In this document: positions 1-10,600 of the stretch, in pieces
Layout of the letters: every line of letters begins with the position of its first letter
How positions within the stretch are numbered: position 1 is the first letter of the stretch
NCBI GenBank assembly: GCA_037367405.1
Contig: JAZKJV010003124.1
Span: 434,001-498,000 of the forward strand
Reading direction: 5' to 3'
Length of the DNA stretch: 64,000 bases
Source: Ottelia alismoides
Lineage: Eukaryota; Streptophyta; Magnoliopsida; Alismatales; Hydrocharitaceae
Made by a program: the position numbers and the translations under genes
Notes under the pieces: generated by a model
What the model saw: only the letters and a program-made list of their open reading frames with translations
What the model was told of the DNA's origin: nothing
Database searches by the model: none

Positions 1-445
1 TCACTGCAGGAGTGGAACGTGATATTACCATCCCATAATCAACTACCACTTTGGCAGTTCGAAGGAACGACCGATCAAGAATAATCGGGGTCTAGAATAA
101 TGGTGCAGGTGAATCCATGTTCAGGACAACAAAGCCCACTAGGAAGCGAGTATCCCGCACGATTAGGATAACATTCTCTAATAAACCTCTGGGCCGCTTA
201 ATGGATCGATCATCAAACCGAAGGATCATGCGTGTGGATTTAAGTGGACCCAGCCTGAATTCCTGAAGTAATGGTGAGTCCATGAGGTTTATAGAGGAAC
301 CGAGCAAGGTTCGCTCGAAAATCTAATCAAAAATTTCACAGCTGATCAAAGGTGCTCCTTTGTCTAACTTCTTTGGCAGAAGATCACCAATAGCATTCAT
401 CGTGGACATGGTTAATGTGTGTTTCTCTCCTTGACTGCATCTATT
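1..445 (-). pseudogene. Ty3/gypsy (Athila/Tat-like) aspartic protease remnant
   Basis: The minus strand reads through a retropepsin-like region typical of Athila/Tat gypsy polyproteins. In order it shows a segment like the 'NKLPPKLKDPG' lead-in (here DLLPKKLDKGAP), a stop, the LGSSINLM strand, RSIKRPRGLLENV, the FVVLNMD strand, a second stop, and a PIILDRSFLRTAK segment matching the family's PIILGRPFLATAK. The catalytic DLGAS motif has become LLGSS, so the Asp is gone. Two in-frame stops confirm it is dead. The fragment runs off the left edge of the window, so RT and integrase would lie outside. Family assignment is from recalled motif patterns; exact lineage is inference. Confidence 0.75.
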
Positions 446-454
446 CTTGCGAGG

Positions 455-667
455 CTAACTCTTTGATGTACATGCTTCTTTCGAAGCTTTCTTCACAGGA
501 GGCATGTATTCCATGGCCTTTAACAACAACATTTCAAGAACAAGATTTTGAATAATCTTAACAATGCTAGGATCAAACAATGCACTAATTTTGTTTCCTT
601 TCATTTTTGTAGTGTTGAGTTGAGCTACCACACAATCTACCCAAAGCACCCTAGATTCATTATTCAT
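455..667 (-). other. 70-codon ORF upstream of the protease remnant, unrecognised
   Basis: A short minus-strand open frame sits just upstream of the protease remnant in the same transcriptional direction. It carries a hydrophobic LVLEMLLLKAMEYMP stretch and a lysine-rich tail. It may be a piece of the gag-protease linker of the same element, where Athila-type elements carry an 'EA..QMP.YAKF' motif, but the match is too weak to claim. A chance ORF is equally possible. Confidence 0.2.
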
Positions 668-2375
668 TTAGGTTATTATCTTTAATTTTACCTAAGTAGG
701 GTAGTCTTGTTGGAAGCCTTACTCCCCGTGATGTGGGTCTCTTTCCATCGCTCAAAAAAAAACTTGTTGTAGTTGTCATCTCTAGCATTCCGTAGTTTTC
801 ATGTATACATATGGTAGAAGATTAGCACATATCTTGAAGTATTTTCAAGTGCTTCAACTCTGAATCACCATGTGAATTGCACCTATCTGTTTTTCGAAAC
901 ATTATATGTTCTCATCTCTGCTTCTTAATTTAACCTAGTAATGCTTGACTCAGATTTAAGTTACATAGTATAAGTAGGATCACCATTTGTAGCATGCTAA
1001 TTATATTAAAGAATTAAAAAGATTACAAATCACTATACGCCGCTCCCAATGGTTAAATACATATGAATTAGCATTAAGCATCACAAACTTGTTAAATATA
1101 TCATTCACTAGGGTCATGTGTCATGTTCACAACAGACTAAAGTCGTGTTTCGGATCATGAAGTTATCGTAAGGTATGCCATTCATTTCAAAAACTTTAAA
1201 CATATTTTCATGATTGTACGAGATTTTTGTTAATTATGATTACCTTCAAAACGCTTATTTAAACAAAATTTAGAATTTTAGGGGCATATTTTTGTAAATT
1301 TACAAGTAGGCAAACGTACAAATTGAATAAAAGGTGTTGACTTTCCTTGCAAAATACGTAAATATTCACGATAGAATATGTGAATATTAATGTGAATACT
1401 GATACAAAAAAATGGCCAGAACAGGAACATTAATGCATAGTATTCATCTTTAATCGAGTTTGCACAGATGTTTTAGAAATTAGATATATGAATATTCACG
1501 CGAAGTTTGAGTGACACGATTTCCCTATTGCTTTAAGGTTTCGTGATCTATGCAATCATGATTCCAGTTTTAAAATCCAGTGGTCGGAGTTTCGAGATAA
1601 ATTTCAGAGGACTAAACATAAAAATCATGAGAGATATTTTACCTGATTGTCTCATTTGAATCAAATCATAAATAATTCGTCCCAAAATTATAGGTGTAAT
1701 TCATGTACTTGTACATCTAAAATGCTCCACTCTCGAATTTTGAATCGGACATCCAGAATTATATAGCACAAAACCTATTATATTTTTGGACGTAATTTAC
1801 ATAAAATCAATTGGATCATTTTAGATATGATCTAACGCGAACCACTTTTGATCACTTCATGATTTAAAAATCTTACTGAACACAAGCATATGATTAGCAA
1901 TATCATTACAATGAAAATCTGCATTATAGCAACTTTGAATGGTAAGAGAATGAATATATAACCTTTGGAATTCTTCCCCCACGTTATACCTTCAACTTGG
2001 AGCAAGGTTTAAAAATTGGATCAGGTTTTGAACCGGTAGGGGCGGAATCAGGAATTTCATCGAGGGGCCGAGTATACAACTATTATGTATGCTAAAAAAA
2101 TAGAAAAAATATATGTATTTTCGAACGATATTTTTAAATAGAATTAATATTTTAAAATGAACATCTTTCAGTCTAAATTTAAATTTATTATTAATGTTAG
2201 AATTTCAAATAGATTCGTATTTTCAGTGACTATTTTTAAAATTGGATAAATATATTTAAGCCTCTCTAAATCTATCCTAAAAAGGCTAAATTATCAAGTG
2301 AAATTTTGAAACAAAAAAAGATCATTTTCAAAAGAAAGCAATAAAATTTATTTTATTTACAGGGAGTACTAAACA
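668..2375. other. AT-rich intergenic stretch without recognisable features
   Basis: About 1.7 kb of AT-rich DNA. I see no long ORF, no terminal repeats and no transposon motif. It may be an old, decayed repeat. Confidence 0.5.
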
Positions 2376-2745
2376 CACTACAAAAAGTTGAGCTATAGGG
2401 ACGGTTTTTTCAAAAGCCGTCGCTAAATTAGCCGTTGTTAAATATATAACGACGATATTATTCGTTGCGAAATAATTTTGCGTACTCAAAATTAGAAATG
2501 AATATCATAATATTGTTATATAATTAGCAACAGTCCACGTAGTGATGCTTATTCGTTGCTATTTTTCAAACTTCTAATTAATCGTCGCTAAATTTTGAAC
2601 TAAAATATTAGCGACGATTAGTTGATATTTTGAAAAATAGCAACGGATAAGCATCTCTATATGGATCGTTGTTAATGATATAACGACATATATTATATTC
2701 GTTGCTAATTTCGAGTACGAAAACTCATTTCGCAAGGATTTGTTT
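2376..2745. mobile_element. CACTA-like foldback (MITE-type) element, right terminus not seen
   Basis: The element starts with CACTACAAAAA, the classic plant CACTA (En/Spm) terminal motif, followed by a subterminal GACGG and GTCGCTAA repeat region. The body is a long imperfect palindrome: the perfect arms TAATCGTCGCTAA (2579-2591) and TTAGCGACGATTA (2608-2620) form its centre. The flanking arms (about 2463-2570 and 2628-2738) pair with few mismatches out to TTGCGAAAT and ATTTCGCAA. There is no coding capacity. The matching right end (TTTTTGTAGTG) is absent, so the element is truncated on the right or its right TIR has decayed. The CACTA assignment is from the end motif; the right boundary is approximate. 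Confidence 0.6.
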
Positions 2746-3124
2746 CAATATAACCATATTTTCATCGATCATAATTTCTGATTTGCATATCTAAGTTTAC
2801 GTAAACACAGCTTCGCCATCACTTCCTTAAGAGAAAGATAGAAGATGTGTGTATGCTAAATAATAATATGATCGTTACAGATGTTGGTAGTACAAAACTT
2901 GGATTTGTAATAACTGTAAGTGGTTGTTCGGCTTACTAATAGTTGTCCATCTAATATTATAGCACATTATCTACGTATGTACTTTACGATTGTAATTCTA
3001 TCATCGCTGCTTATCTATTTTCTTGATATATCTTAAATGACACACTTTTAACTTTAATAATAGCTGCTTAGGCAAAAGGTCATCCGCTTTATCTACTAGA
3101 TATATATAATTTTAAACTTGATTT

Positions 3125-3152
3125 CCCGTGCAGCGCACGGGCTCCCTACTAG
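3125..3152 (+). mobile_element. Helitron 3' terminus
   Basis: A GC-rich hairpin with arms CCCGTGC (3125-3131) and GCACGGG (3135-3141) is followed 7 bases later by CTAG (3149-3152) and then T. A short hairpin plus terminal CTAG inserted before T is the established 3' signature of plant Helitrons. The element must extend leftwards, but I could not recognise its TC-starting 5' end, so its length is unknown. It might include part of the DNA back to the CACTA-like element. Confidence 0.6.
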
Positions 3153-3967
3153 TTATTTATATTTTATGGCACAACAGAAAAAGGAAATCAAAAGTTCGAT
3201 GTCCCATATCATCCTATATAAAATACCTTCGGAACTTTGATCGGGAAACTTCTAGAACATGTGATCGCTTCTCCTTTAACGAAGTTAGGAATATTAGAAG
3301 AATATTTATTTGTTCTCCTGAGGGCATTCAAATCAACGAGTGATAACTTTGTTAAATCGAACGTGAGAGGACGAGTCTCTGAAACAAATCCGAATATTTG
3401 GAATGAATTCATTTGCATCATCCAACAATGAGAAAATTAGTGCATACCCGTGCTTAATTTGTACGTAAAATGATCGAATTTAAAGGAACACATTGGTAAT
3501 ATTTAATACAGTTATTGCATATAATTTTCTTTATAAAATATGAAAATGTGATCACATCAATAAGATTAGTTTGTTTGTTGCTAAGTATATATATTCATAA
3601 CTATACCATTGTAAATTATATTTGATTGTTGACATTCATAATAGATATCTGTTACTAATGATGCATGTACATGCTCTATGTATTTGTGTCAAATTTGCAT
3701 ATGATTTGTAACAGGTACTATGAAATGAAGAAACATATGTAGCCAGACATGCGAGGCCATTTATCATTGTCGAAGCTTGCCCTTGCTCCTTTGTTGATGT
3801 CGTCGTTGTCTAATCCCTATCAAGGGACTTCTCATTTATTTTTTGGATCGATGAAGGAGGTGCCCTCCTTGAAGAACTAGCGCATACACGTCATGAAGTC
3901 AACATTATATGGGAAGCTGATGATGAGGGTCTTGTCATGTTGAAAGATTCGATTATTTTTTATGCTA
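3153..3967. other. Unassigned intergenic DNA
   Basis: No gene recognised. Overlapping short ORFs near 3200-3430 on both strands look like chance frames. No terminal repeats were seen. Confidence 0.45.
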
Positions 3968-4060
3968 ACTGTTGACTACCTAACGCAACCTCGTAGGAGG
4001 GATTTGAACCTTTTATATTTTGGGTGGTAGGCACACTACACTACCACGAGACCATTTAGG
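3968..4060 (-). mobile_element. Probable tRNA-derived SINE head
   Basis: Read on the minus strand, the segment has a tRNA-like internal pol III promoter. An A-box-like GTCTCGTGGTAGTGTAGTG (about 4033-4051) is followed at roughly normal spacing by a perfect B box, GGTTCAAATCC (4000-4010). The pattern resembles tRNA-Gly-like or Au-type plant SINE heads. I cannot fold it into a proper tRNA with acceptor stem, so a functional tRNA gene is unlikely. No clear target duplication or poly-A/T tail was identified; the AT-rich tract after 4070 lies on the head side. Confidence 0.45.
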
Positions 4061-4528
4061 TAGGTTTATTCATCAAAAATAAAAAAATCAAGTTAGCTAA
4101 ATAAAATCCTAGAACATGTATCTAAACATCGAGTCATATAATCAAAAATAAAAAATAAGGAAAATGATAAAAAGAAGTTTGTAAACATCTAAAGATGTAT
4201 AGATTGATCCAACCTTAGAAATCAAGTCACTACTGACTTGATCAACAAAATCAAAATAAAGAGAGATAGTGTTAAATATGAAAGAAACCCACAAACAGAA
4301 ATAATTCTTGTACATGAAATGTCACCTAGAATGCTATTTATATAAAAAAAATTCTCTATTTTTTTATAAATTTTATATAATCTCAAATAAAATTAGTTTC
4401 TTCTTAAAATTTGTTAATAAAAATTCTCAGAAAAATTTAAAAAAAAGTTTTAAGTTGCACAATGGATAAATGTTTTGAAAACAAAAACTGAAAAAGTTGT
4501 AAAGTTAACTTTCCAAGCTGAATATCTA
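4061..4528. other. AT-rich spacer
   Basis: Very AT-rich DNA with homopolymer runs; no gene or repeat structure recognised. Confidence 0.5.
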
Positions 4529-4536
4529 CTCCATAA

Positions 4537-5123
4537 TAGGGATGGGCATGGATCGAGCTGTGCCGTGCCCTGAAGGATCCATGCCCATCTAAATAATTTG
4601 AGCCTTGGGTTGGGCCTAAGCCTACAAATACGGGTGTTGTTTGGCCCAAGCCTAGGCCCGACCCATTTCCTTTGAGTCGAGTTAGGGCTGGGCAGCCTCG
4701 AGCCTCGACATGTTCTGCAAGCCTGTGGTAACATATCATGAGCTCGTCATGATTGATTGCCATCAATCATTTCAACAACAACCAATCTTTTCCTAATTTC
4801 AGAAGTGTGACTACATGGATGATTTCTAGTAAGAAAACACCTCCAGATGGAACATACTATCCTCAGATATAATATAATACATTTGTTAATTAGACTATTA
4901 GTACAAATGATAACTGAAATCAATAGCATTCTAGTGATTATTCAAATATTTGTGTTTCAACCCTAAATGGTAGCATTTTAATGACAAAATAATAGATAAA
5001 CTCCATCACATAATTAAATTTTATTTCTTCAACAATCATATACCTTAGGAGCTAAGTGGGAGCGACACTGCCATGAGGAATTGGCTCAACCCTCTATGGA
5101 GGAGCGAGGAGGGAGGCGGAGCC
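4537..5123. mobile_element. hAT-like non-autonomous element, left half
   Basis: The left TIR begins TAGGGATGGGCATGG and is followed by GAGCT and a stretch rich in GGCC/GGGC motifs. The matching right TIR (AGCTCAATGCACATCTTTA) ends at 16202, beyond copia-like element 1. Flanking 8-bp sequences CTCCATAA (4529-4536) and CTCTATAT (16203-16210) agree at 6 of 8 positions, as expected of an aged hAT duplication. Subtracting the copia insertion gives an element of about 1.1 kb without transposase. The 109-codon ORF on its minus strand is a by-product of the GC-rich TIR. Superfamily is inferred from TIR and TSD form. Confidence 0.55.
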
Positions 5124-6740
5124 TGTTGGAAATGCGAGCCCACGGCGAGCCATTATGCAATAAATGTTATTGCAAATATCATTCCCTGATCTGAAATGAA
5201 GAATAATTAATTTGCATAATAGGTCCCTTAGTACAATTAGGGTTATGTACCATGGCCATCTTAATAATCATACAGCTGTTGATTCAACTATTGAATCATA
5301 GAAGCTGGTGCTTGGATGAATATCTAAAGGGTTAGATAGAGGACTCATCGAGCATCGTCAAATGATTATTAAGAGATGATCTCCAGCCTGAGTAGGAGAT
5401 GGCAATCCTATCTCTGAAGGCTGATATCTGACCGACCTCTTGATGCAGGTCCTCTGCATAGGAATAGAGATTCGGAGGTGTCAGATTAGTTAGGTCAAAG
5501 AGTTGACTTAACGAGATCGAGATAACCAAAGTCCTATATCGTATGCTGTCATGATATAGGCACGCATCCTCTGACCAGAGACAGATGTGTTACTATATGT
5601 CTGAGTGTGTACATTTGGCAGACCAATAGGTTGATGACCTAATCAAGGTCTATACACCGGCGCGCTGGTGTGCATATAAGGGCATATGAGTGATACGATC
5701 TCTCAAAGGGATCATACAGGTTCAGTTACTGAACCAGAAGACATGAGCTCACTCATGAGATATTGGGAAGAATCAAATTCCATGCGCATGGTCGTCTCGC
5801 TTTGGAAGCTTGACTGAATTTGTAGGTTTGATATATACTTTTAGTATATGATCAAGACCTAGGTATGATATACGCTTTTGGAAAGTGTATGATGGATACC
5901 AACTCCCAATGATCGAATGAGAAACTTATTGATAAAACCATGAAGTAGACAGTATAAAGTTGATCCGATACTTCGGGTTTAGTCTGAGTCTTCCAGTATG
6001 CAGGATGTACAGGTATTGGGAATACCTGAGGGTGATTTGATCATAAACAGTTGTATAACAATGACGCTTCCATTCCTAGGGAGTGATGAAACGGGTCTGG
6101 ATTTTAGTGACTCCTCTCAGTAGAGAAGTGATCTGATCTTGGTCCAAGTGTTGGACGTTGATCTGAATGTGATTCAGATACAATGAGATGATTATATTTA
6201 CGGTCTTGATTTAATCAAGCATCTATGGGAGGCCCGCGATCTGGATTTGAGATACGATCTCAATATCCATGTCACTATACGTGGAACAATACAATCGCCA
6301 TGTCCTTATCTCCAAGTATCTGCGGAGAGATTGCATTATTCTTGAAGGGTTCAAGAATAATTCCATAAGATCTAAGCAATGAAGAGATGATGATTAAATG
6401 TGATTTAATCATATTGATGTGTGAAGAAAGTATCCAATTTAATTAAATGTGATTTAATTAATGTGGATAAGAATAATGTGGATAGAAATATCCAATTATT
6501 CATAATATATTATAAATGTGATTTATAATGTATTTAAGAGAGCTAATTATAATTTATATGTGTTGATTAATTATTAGGTGTATTGGATACACATTGTGTA
6601 ATTAATTAACAATGTAAATTATATGTTGTTTTGGGTTGTGAATATGATTCACAATTTTTCCATGGCAAGATTGCAATATTCTCAAATATAATTGTGAATT
6701 ATTTTTGAAGAATAATAACCCAACAAATAAATAAAGAGAT

Positions 6741-6842
6741 ATTTCCATGGAGATATGCAATCTCATGAAATTCATGAGATTGCTCTCCCCATGGAAATAA
6801 GTGGACGGCACATCATTCCTAAAAGGAATGTGTGGCCGTCCA
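6741..6842 (+). promoter_or_regulatory. Twin U3 stem-loops of element 1 LTR
   Basis: First hairpin, 6741-6798: outer arms ATTTCCATGG and CCATGGAAAT, inner arms GCAATCTCATGAA and TTCATGAGATTGC with a 1-nt loop. Second hairpin, 6801-6842: arms GTGGACGGC and GCCGTCCAC, inner arms ATTCCT and AGGAAT. Other family members carry a different hairpin at the corresponding place upstream of the TATA box (55008-55040 and 62858-62890 in element 3, 46765-46786 in the solo LTR). The role is unknown; it could be an enhancer, a silencing trigger or a recombination hot spot. Confidence 0.6.
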
Positions 6843-7026
6843 CATGGAAGGTATATGGAGATGGAATCTCCATGTATCTTCTCTCTTTATTTGTTGATTT
6901 TGATTTAGGACTAATTTATATTTGATTTTGTCAAATATATTTTAACCTAAATTTGTTGGCTTTACCAACAACAATCTTGACCATTGGATTAACATAAATC
7001 AATCTCACCCATTGATTTTATGTGTC

Positions 7027-7066
7027 CCATGGATTGAGATCCATGGATCCCAAAACCCTATAAATA
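7027..7066 (+). promoter_or_regulatory. LTR core promoter: CCATGG palindrome plus TATA box
   Basis: The inverted repeat CCATGGAT-TGAG-ATCCATGG (7027-7046) stands 12 bases before TATAAATA (7059-7066). The same arrangement recurs at 15057-15096, 55194-55234, 63052-63092 and 46983-47022, while surrounding U3 sequence differs. The pyrimidine-rich (CT)n tract that follows suits a transcription start region. The TATA assignment is by consensus; the palindrome's role as a binding site is inference. Confidence 0.65.
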
Positions 7067-7537
7067 GAGAGGCACACCATGCTCTCTCTACACATGTGAT
7101 ATGGAGGCTCTCTCTCTTTCTTCTCTACACACGTCAGCCCTCTCTCCCTCTAATTGGTGACCGACCACCAAACCCAAGAGGAGGGAACCGTCGTCGCCTC
7201 CGCCACCGCGCCGCCGCTTCGACGTTCTTCAGTTCTCCATCTTCTTGGAGAGTTCCTCTCACGAAGGAGACGTTTGATCTCGTACGACGAGATCAGGAGC
7301 AACCACGCTTGGATCATCTTCTTGGATTGCGAGGACAACGCTGTTCATCCCCGCGCTCGCAAGCGGTCTCGCCGACGATCGGACTTGAGACAGGAGGTCT
7401 CTTCCTTTAGAGACTTGATCAACCACGCTTCAAGAGGTATTGCATTATACTTGTTGTGGTTATAGATGAAACGATCTGAGAATGGTTCTCGGATCATGTG
7501 GATTCATCGAATAAAAATTTTAAATTCCGCTGCATCG

Positions 7538-7628
7538 AACAACTAGTGCGACTAGTTGTTCTTCGTCGTATCTGATACGACGATCACGCTTCCGTGATGC
7601 GCTTGAGGATAATTCTATATCCTTCAAG
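7538..7628 (+). other. U5 array of four consecutive stem-loops
   Basis: SL1 7538-7560: AACAACTAGT, loop GCG, ACTAGTTGTT. SL2 7564-7582: CGTCGTAT, loop CTG, ATACGACG. SL3 7583-7598: ATCACG, loop CTTC, CGTGAT. SL4 7602-7628: CTTGAGGATA with TATCCTTCAAG, one bulge, crossing the LTR end and abutting the PBS. SL1-SL3 recur in every LTR copy with compensatory base changes. The place, next to the primer site, suits a role in genomic RNA packaging, dimerisation or priming; this role is inferred. Confidence 0.75.
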
Positions 7629-7640
7629 TGGTATCAGAGC
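7629..7640 (+). other. Primer binding site, initiator tRNA-Met type
   Basis: TGGTATCAGAGC, two bases after the 5' LTR, complementary to the 3' end of plant initiator tRNA-Met, the usual primer of copia elements. Confidence 0.9.
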
Positions 7641-10600
7641 CAGGTCGACGGTTTTGAATATGATTCGAAAAATCGAGGACGATTTGGGTTCGTTAAGGTC
7701 GCGAAAGTTTTTATCGGATTTGATTTCGCAGATCTGTTTAGTAAATAAATTAGGTACTGTTTAAACTATTTAAACACGAATTTAATACTTGGATTTTGTT
7801 CCCCATTAAATAAGGAAACCATAAGATCTGAGTTACGTAAATCGGATTTCGTATGCTCTAGATATGGTTGTTTTAATGAACATGTATGCACTGTTGCGGG
7901 AACTGTAGATCTGAACGTGATTGAAATGTTAATTACTATTATACTTGCCTCGAAATGCATGTAATATCACTTGGGTTCTGTCCTAAATCAAATTAGCAAT
8001 CTATGAAAATTGATTTTGTCTAATTTGGATTTAATATGATTGAGATATGCTAATTTTAGTAAGTAGGGGTCAATGCTGAAATTACAGTCCTAATCTAGAA
8101 CCAAGTGATTGTCAATTAGTGAAATTAATTGTTATTTTCATGAAATAATCATGAAAAATATTTGTGAAATATTGGAAGTTGATTATTTACATAATTGACA
8201 TGGCCTCAACCAATTAATTGATTAGATTTGATCTAAATCTTAATTGGAAACACAATCATCAAACTTGATGTTTGATTGGTGATTGTCATTTAATCATTTA
8301 GTGAAATTAGATTGTTTAATTTCCTATAATAATTGTGCATAAATATTTGTGAAATATTTGATGATAATTATTCCCTTAAATGGCATTGCCTTAACCAATA
8401 ATTGATTAGATGTGATCTAGATCACTAATTGGTTACATGATCAACATTCCAACAAACATGTTGCTTGAATAGGACTTGGGATTTGTTTAGCAAATCTCAT
8501 TATAATGTTAATCGAAAATTATTTTGATTATTATTATTATATGGTATAATTTCGGTTGAAGAACCGATGATCATCTCAAATACAAAGTGATTTATTTTGC
8601 ATTATCCTTTCCCGAGGTGGATATGGTGTCTAGTCGGAGAGCATTGGGGTTGCGGGTTGCAACGTATGTGGTCCGTCCCACTCTCGTCGGTACTGGACAT
8701 GACAACGGGTAGGGTTAGTATAATGCTTAAGAAATCATGATGTATTTCTAATTATTAAAATCTGAAATAATACGTATTTGAGATAATACCATAATTAAAG
8801 TAACATTAAAAAAAATATTTGTTGGATATTAATTGGATCACTAATTAATATGATTAGATTAATTGGAATCCAATTAAAATTAAAACACTCTATTATGAAT
8901 AGAGATGTTATTTCCCTTGGAAGAATTAATCATAATGAATATGATTCATAATGATTAATTAAAATTTGAATATGATATGGAGGATCACATAAGTGACATC
9001 CATGGTCTCCCGTCAAGACGAAGGGTTCCGTCGCTAGGGATTGTATGTAGGAGACGCCTGTCCGAAGTGACAGCTCCGTTATGCAAGCGCATCTGGATCG
9101 GGCTCTTTGCTTCTCGAAAGAGTAAGGCCGTATACGTAGTGACCCCAATATCGGATCCTCATATTATTGGGGCGATATTGGATTGCGTATAGCGAGTACT
9201 ATTCCTGTTGACGGTTGGTTCAATTAACGACGGGTCAACATCGCCTTAGGGGGTGGTGGGCCCGGGTGTTAAAGACCGAATTGGGAAATGCAAGTTGGAC
9301 TTGCAAGGCGGAATGTGTTCCCGCTTCTTTTTATTCGAGTTGCAGATTCTCATATTATTGGGATGTAACAAAGATAAGGAAGGAGATCCCAGATCTTGTT
9401 GAGATATAATGGTAAGTATATCTCTTACATTGAAAGTGATTAAGAGAATGAACTTTCAGTGCTGACAAGGCAAGACAACTTTGATATAAAAATCCTAAAT
9501 CAAAGTAAAATATATATATATATATATTTATATATTTATGCAAAATTTCTTATTTCTGATAATCCTTCATTAAAACCCACTCAATTATATACTCAATAAT
9601 AACCAGTAGAATATCATGGATTGGACTCATGATCCAGATATTATACTTGCAATTGAACACATAATATATGTGGTTGCAATGTGCAAGTTTCCTCATAATA
9701 TTGAGGAATGACAATTAAATAGATAATATGACTACAACCCTAGGGTTTGTATGTCTCTATAGTCTTGGTATCATCAAATGTACTTTGGAAGTGACATGTT
9801 GATGATGATCATAATTGTCAAATAATCCTTATAAAATCAATGAAGATATTCTGACATACATATGTGCTCTTGACATTTAATCATGAGTGACATGGTTCTT
9901 TGCATCATGCAGAATGGTAGCTCTGTAAGATGATGTACTCAAAATGTTTGAATACCTACCTGAACCAATATTTTTAAGAGTTTAGATGGATGTAGATGAT
10001 GAGTGTCATCATTCTACTGTCTGTACTCTAGTTATTCATGAAGCTTCATAATATTCATATTGTATGATATTAATGAAGCATGTATAAATGTTGAAAAACT
10101 CTTACTTTGAATTCTTTTGAATTTAAAATAAGAGATCCTCTGTCCTGAGCAATGGTTGCTTATAGATAAAGGGAGCGCAGTCGAAGCATGGGTTGGACCC
10201 AAGAAAGAAGGAAAGTCAAAGTGTTGACTGGACTTCTGTGACTTCCATATGACATCCAAAAAGTTGGATGAATGCCAATACTGCAATAAGTTGATGTGTT
10301 GATAGTATGACTATCAAGTCTGTCTAGAATCCTTAGAGAAGGACTCAGATAGAGCATCAGAATAATCGACATAAATCATTGAAATTGACTTTCTTATTTG
10401 ATAAGATAAAGTAAAATAATTGTATCTCAATCTTCTGATGACATTTGTAATAGGTTGCGTATGTTTTAGAAGACTAGAAAATTAGATCTTAAAAGGTTTA
10501 TAGTTATCCACATGGATATTGATGCAATTGTTGCAACAATCTCTGTTGGATTGATAGACTTGTTAATTTCAGTGGGAGAGCCCTTAGTCGTAGAGAATGT

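Larger units (their letters stand above)
5124..7626 (+). repeat. 5' LTR of copia-like element 1
   Basis: 2,503 bp, from TGTTGGAAATGCG to ATATCCTTCA. U3 is AT-rich and includes two large stem-loops (6741-6798 and 6801-6842). A TATA box lies at 7059-7066 behind a palindrome. The transcribed leader is pyrimidine-rich and then GC-rich (7080-7430). The end of U5 is a string of stem-loops (7538-7628). ORFs of 60-130 codons in the GC-rich leader are not in a frame shared by the other copies and are not called as genes. Confidence 0.92.

Noticed and set aside
4437..4766. 109-codon minus-strand ORF
   Set aside because: It lies across the GC-rich subterminal region of a hAT-like element; repeated GGCCC motifs keep the frame open by chance.
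8930..9192. Overlapping 71-72-codon ORFs on both strands in the conserved island
   Set aside because: The frame is not kept in element 3 (57030 on) despite high DNA identity, so conservation is not for protein.
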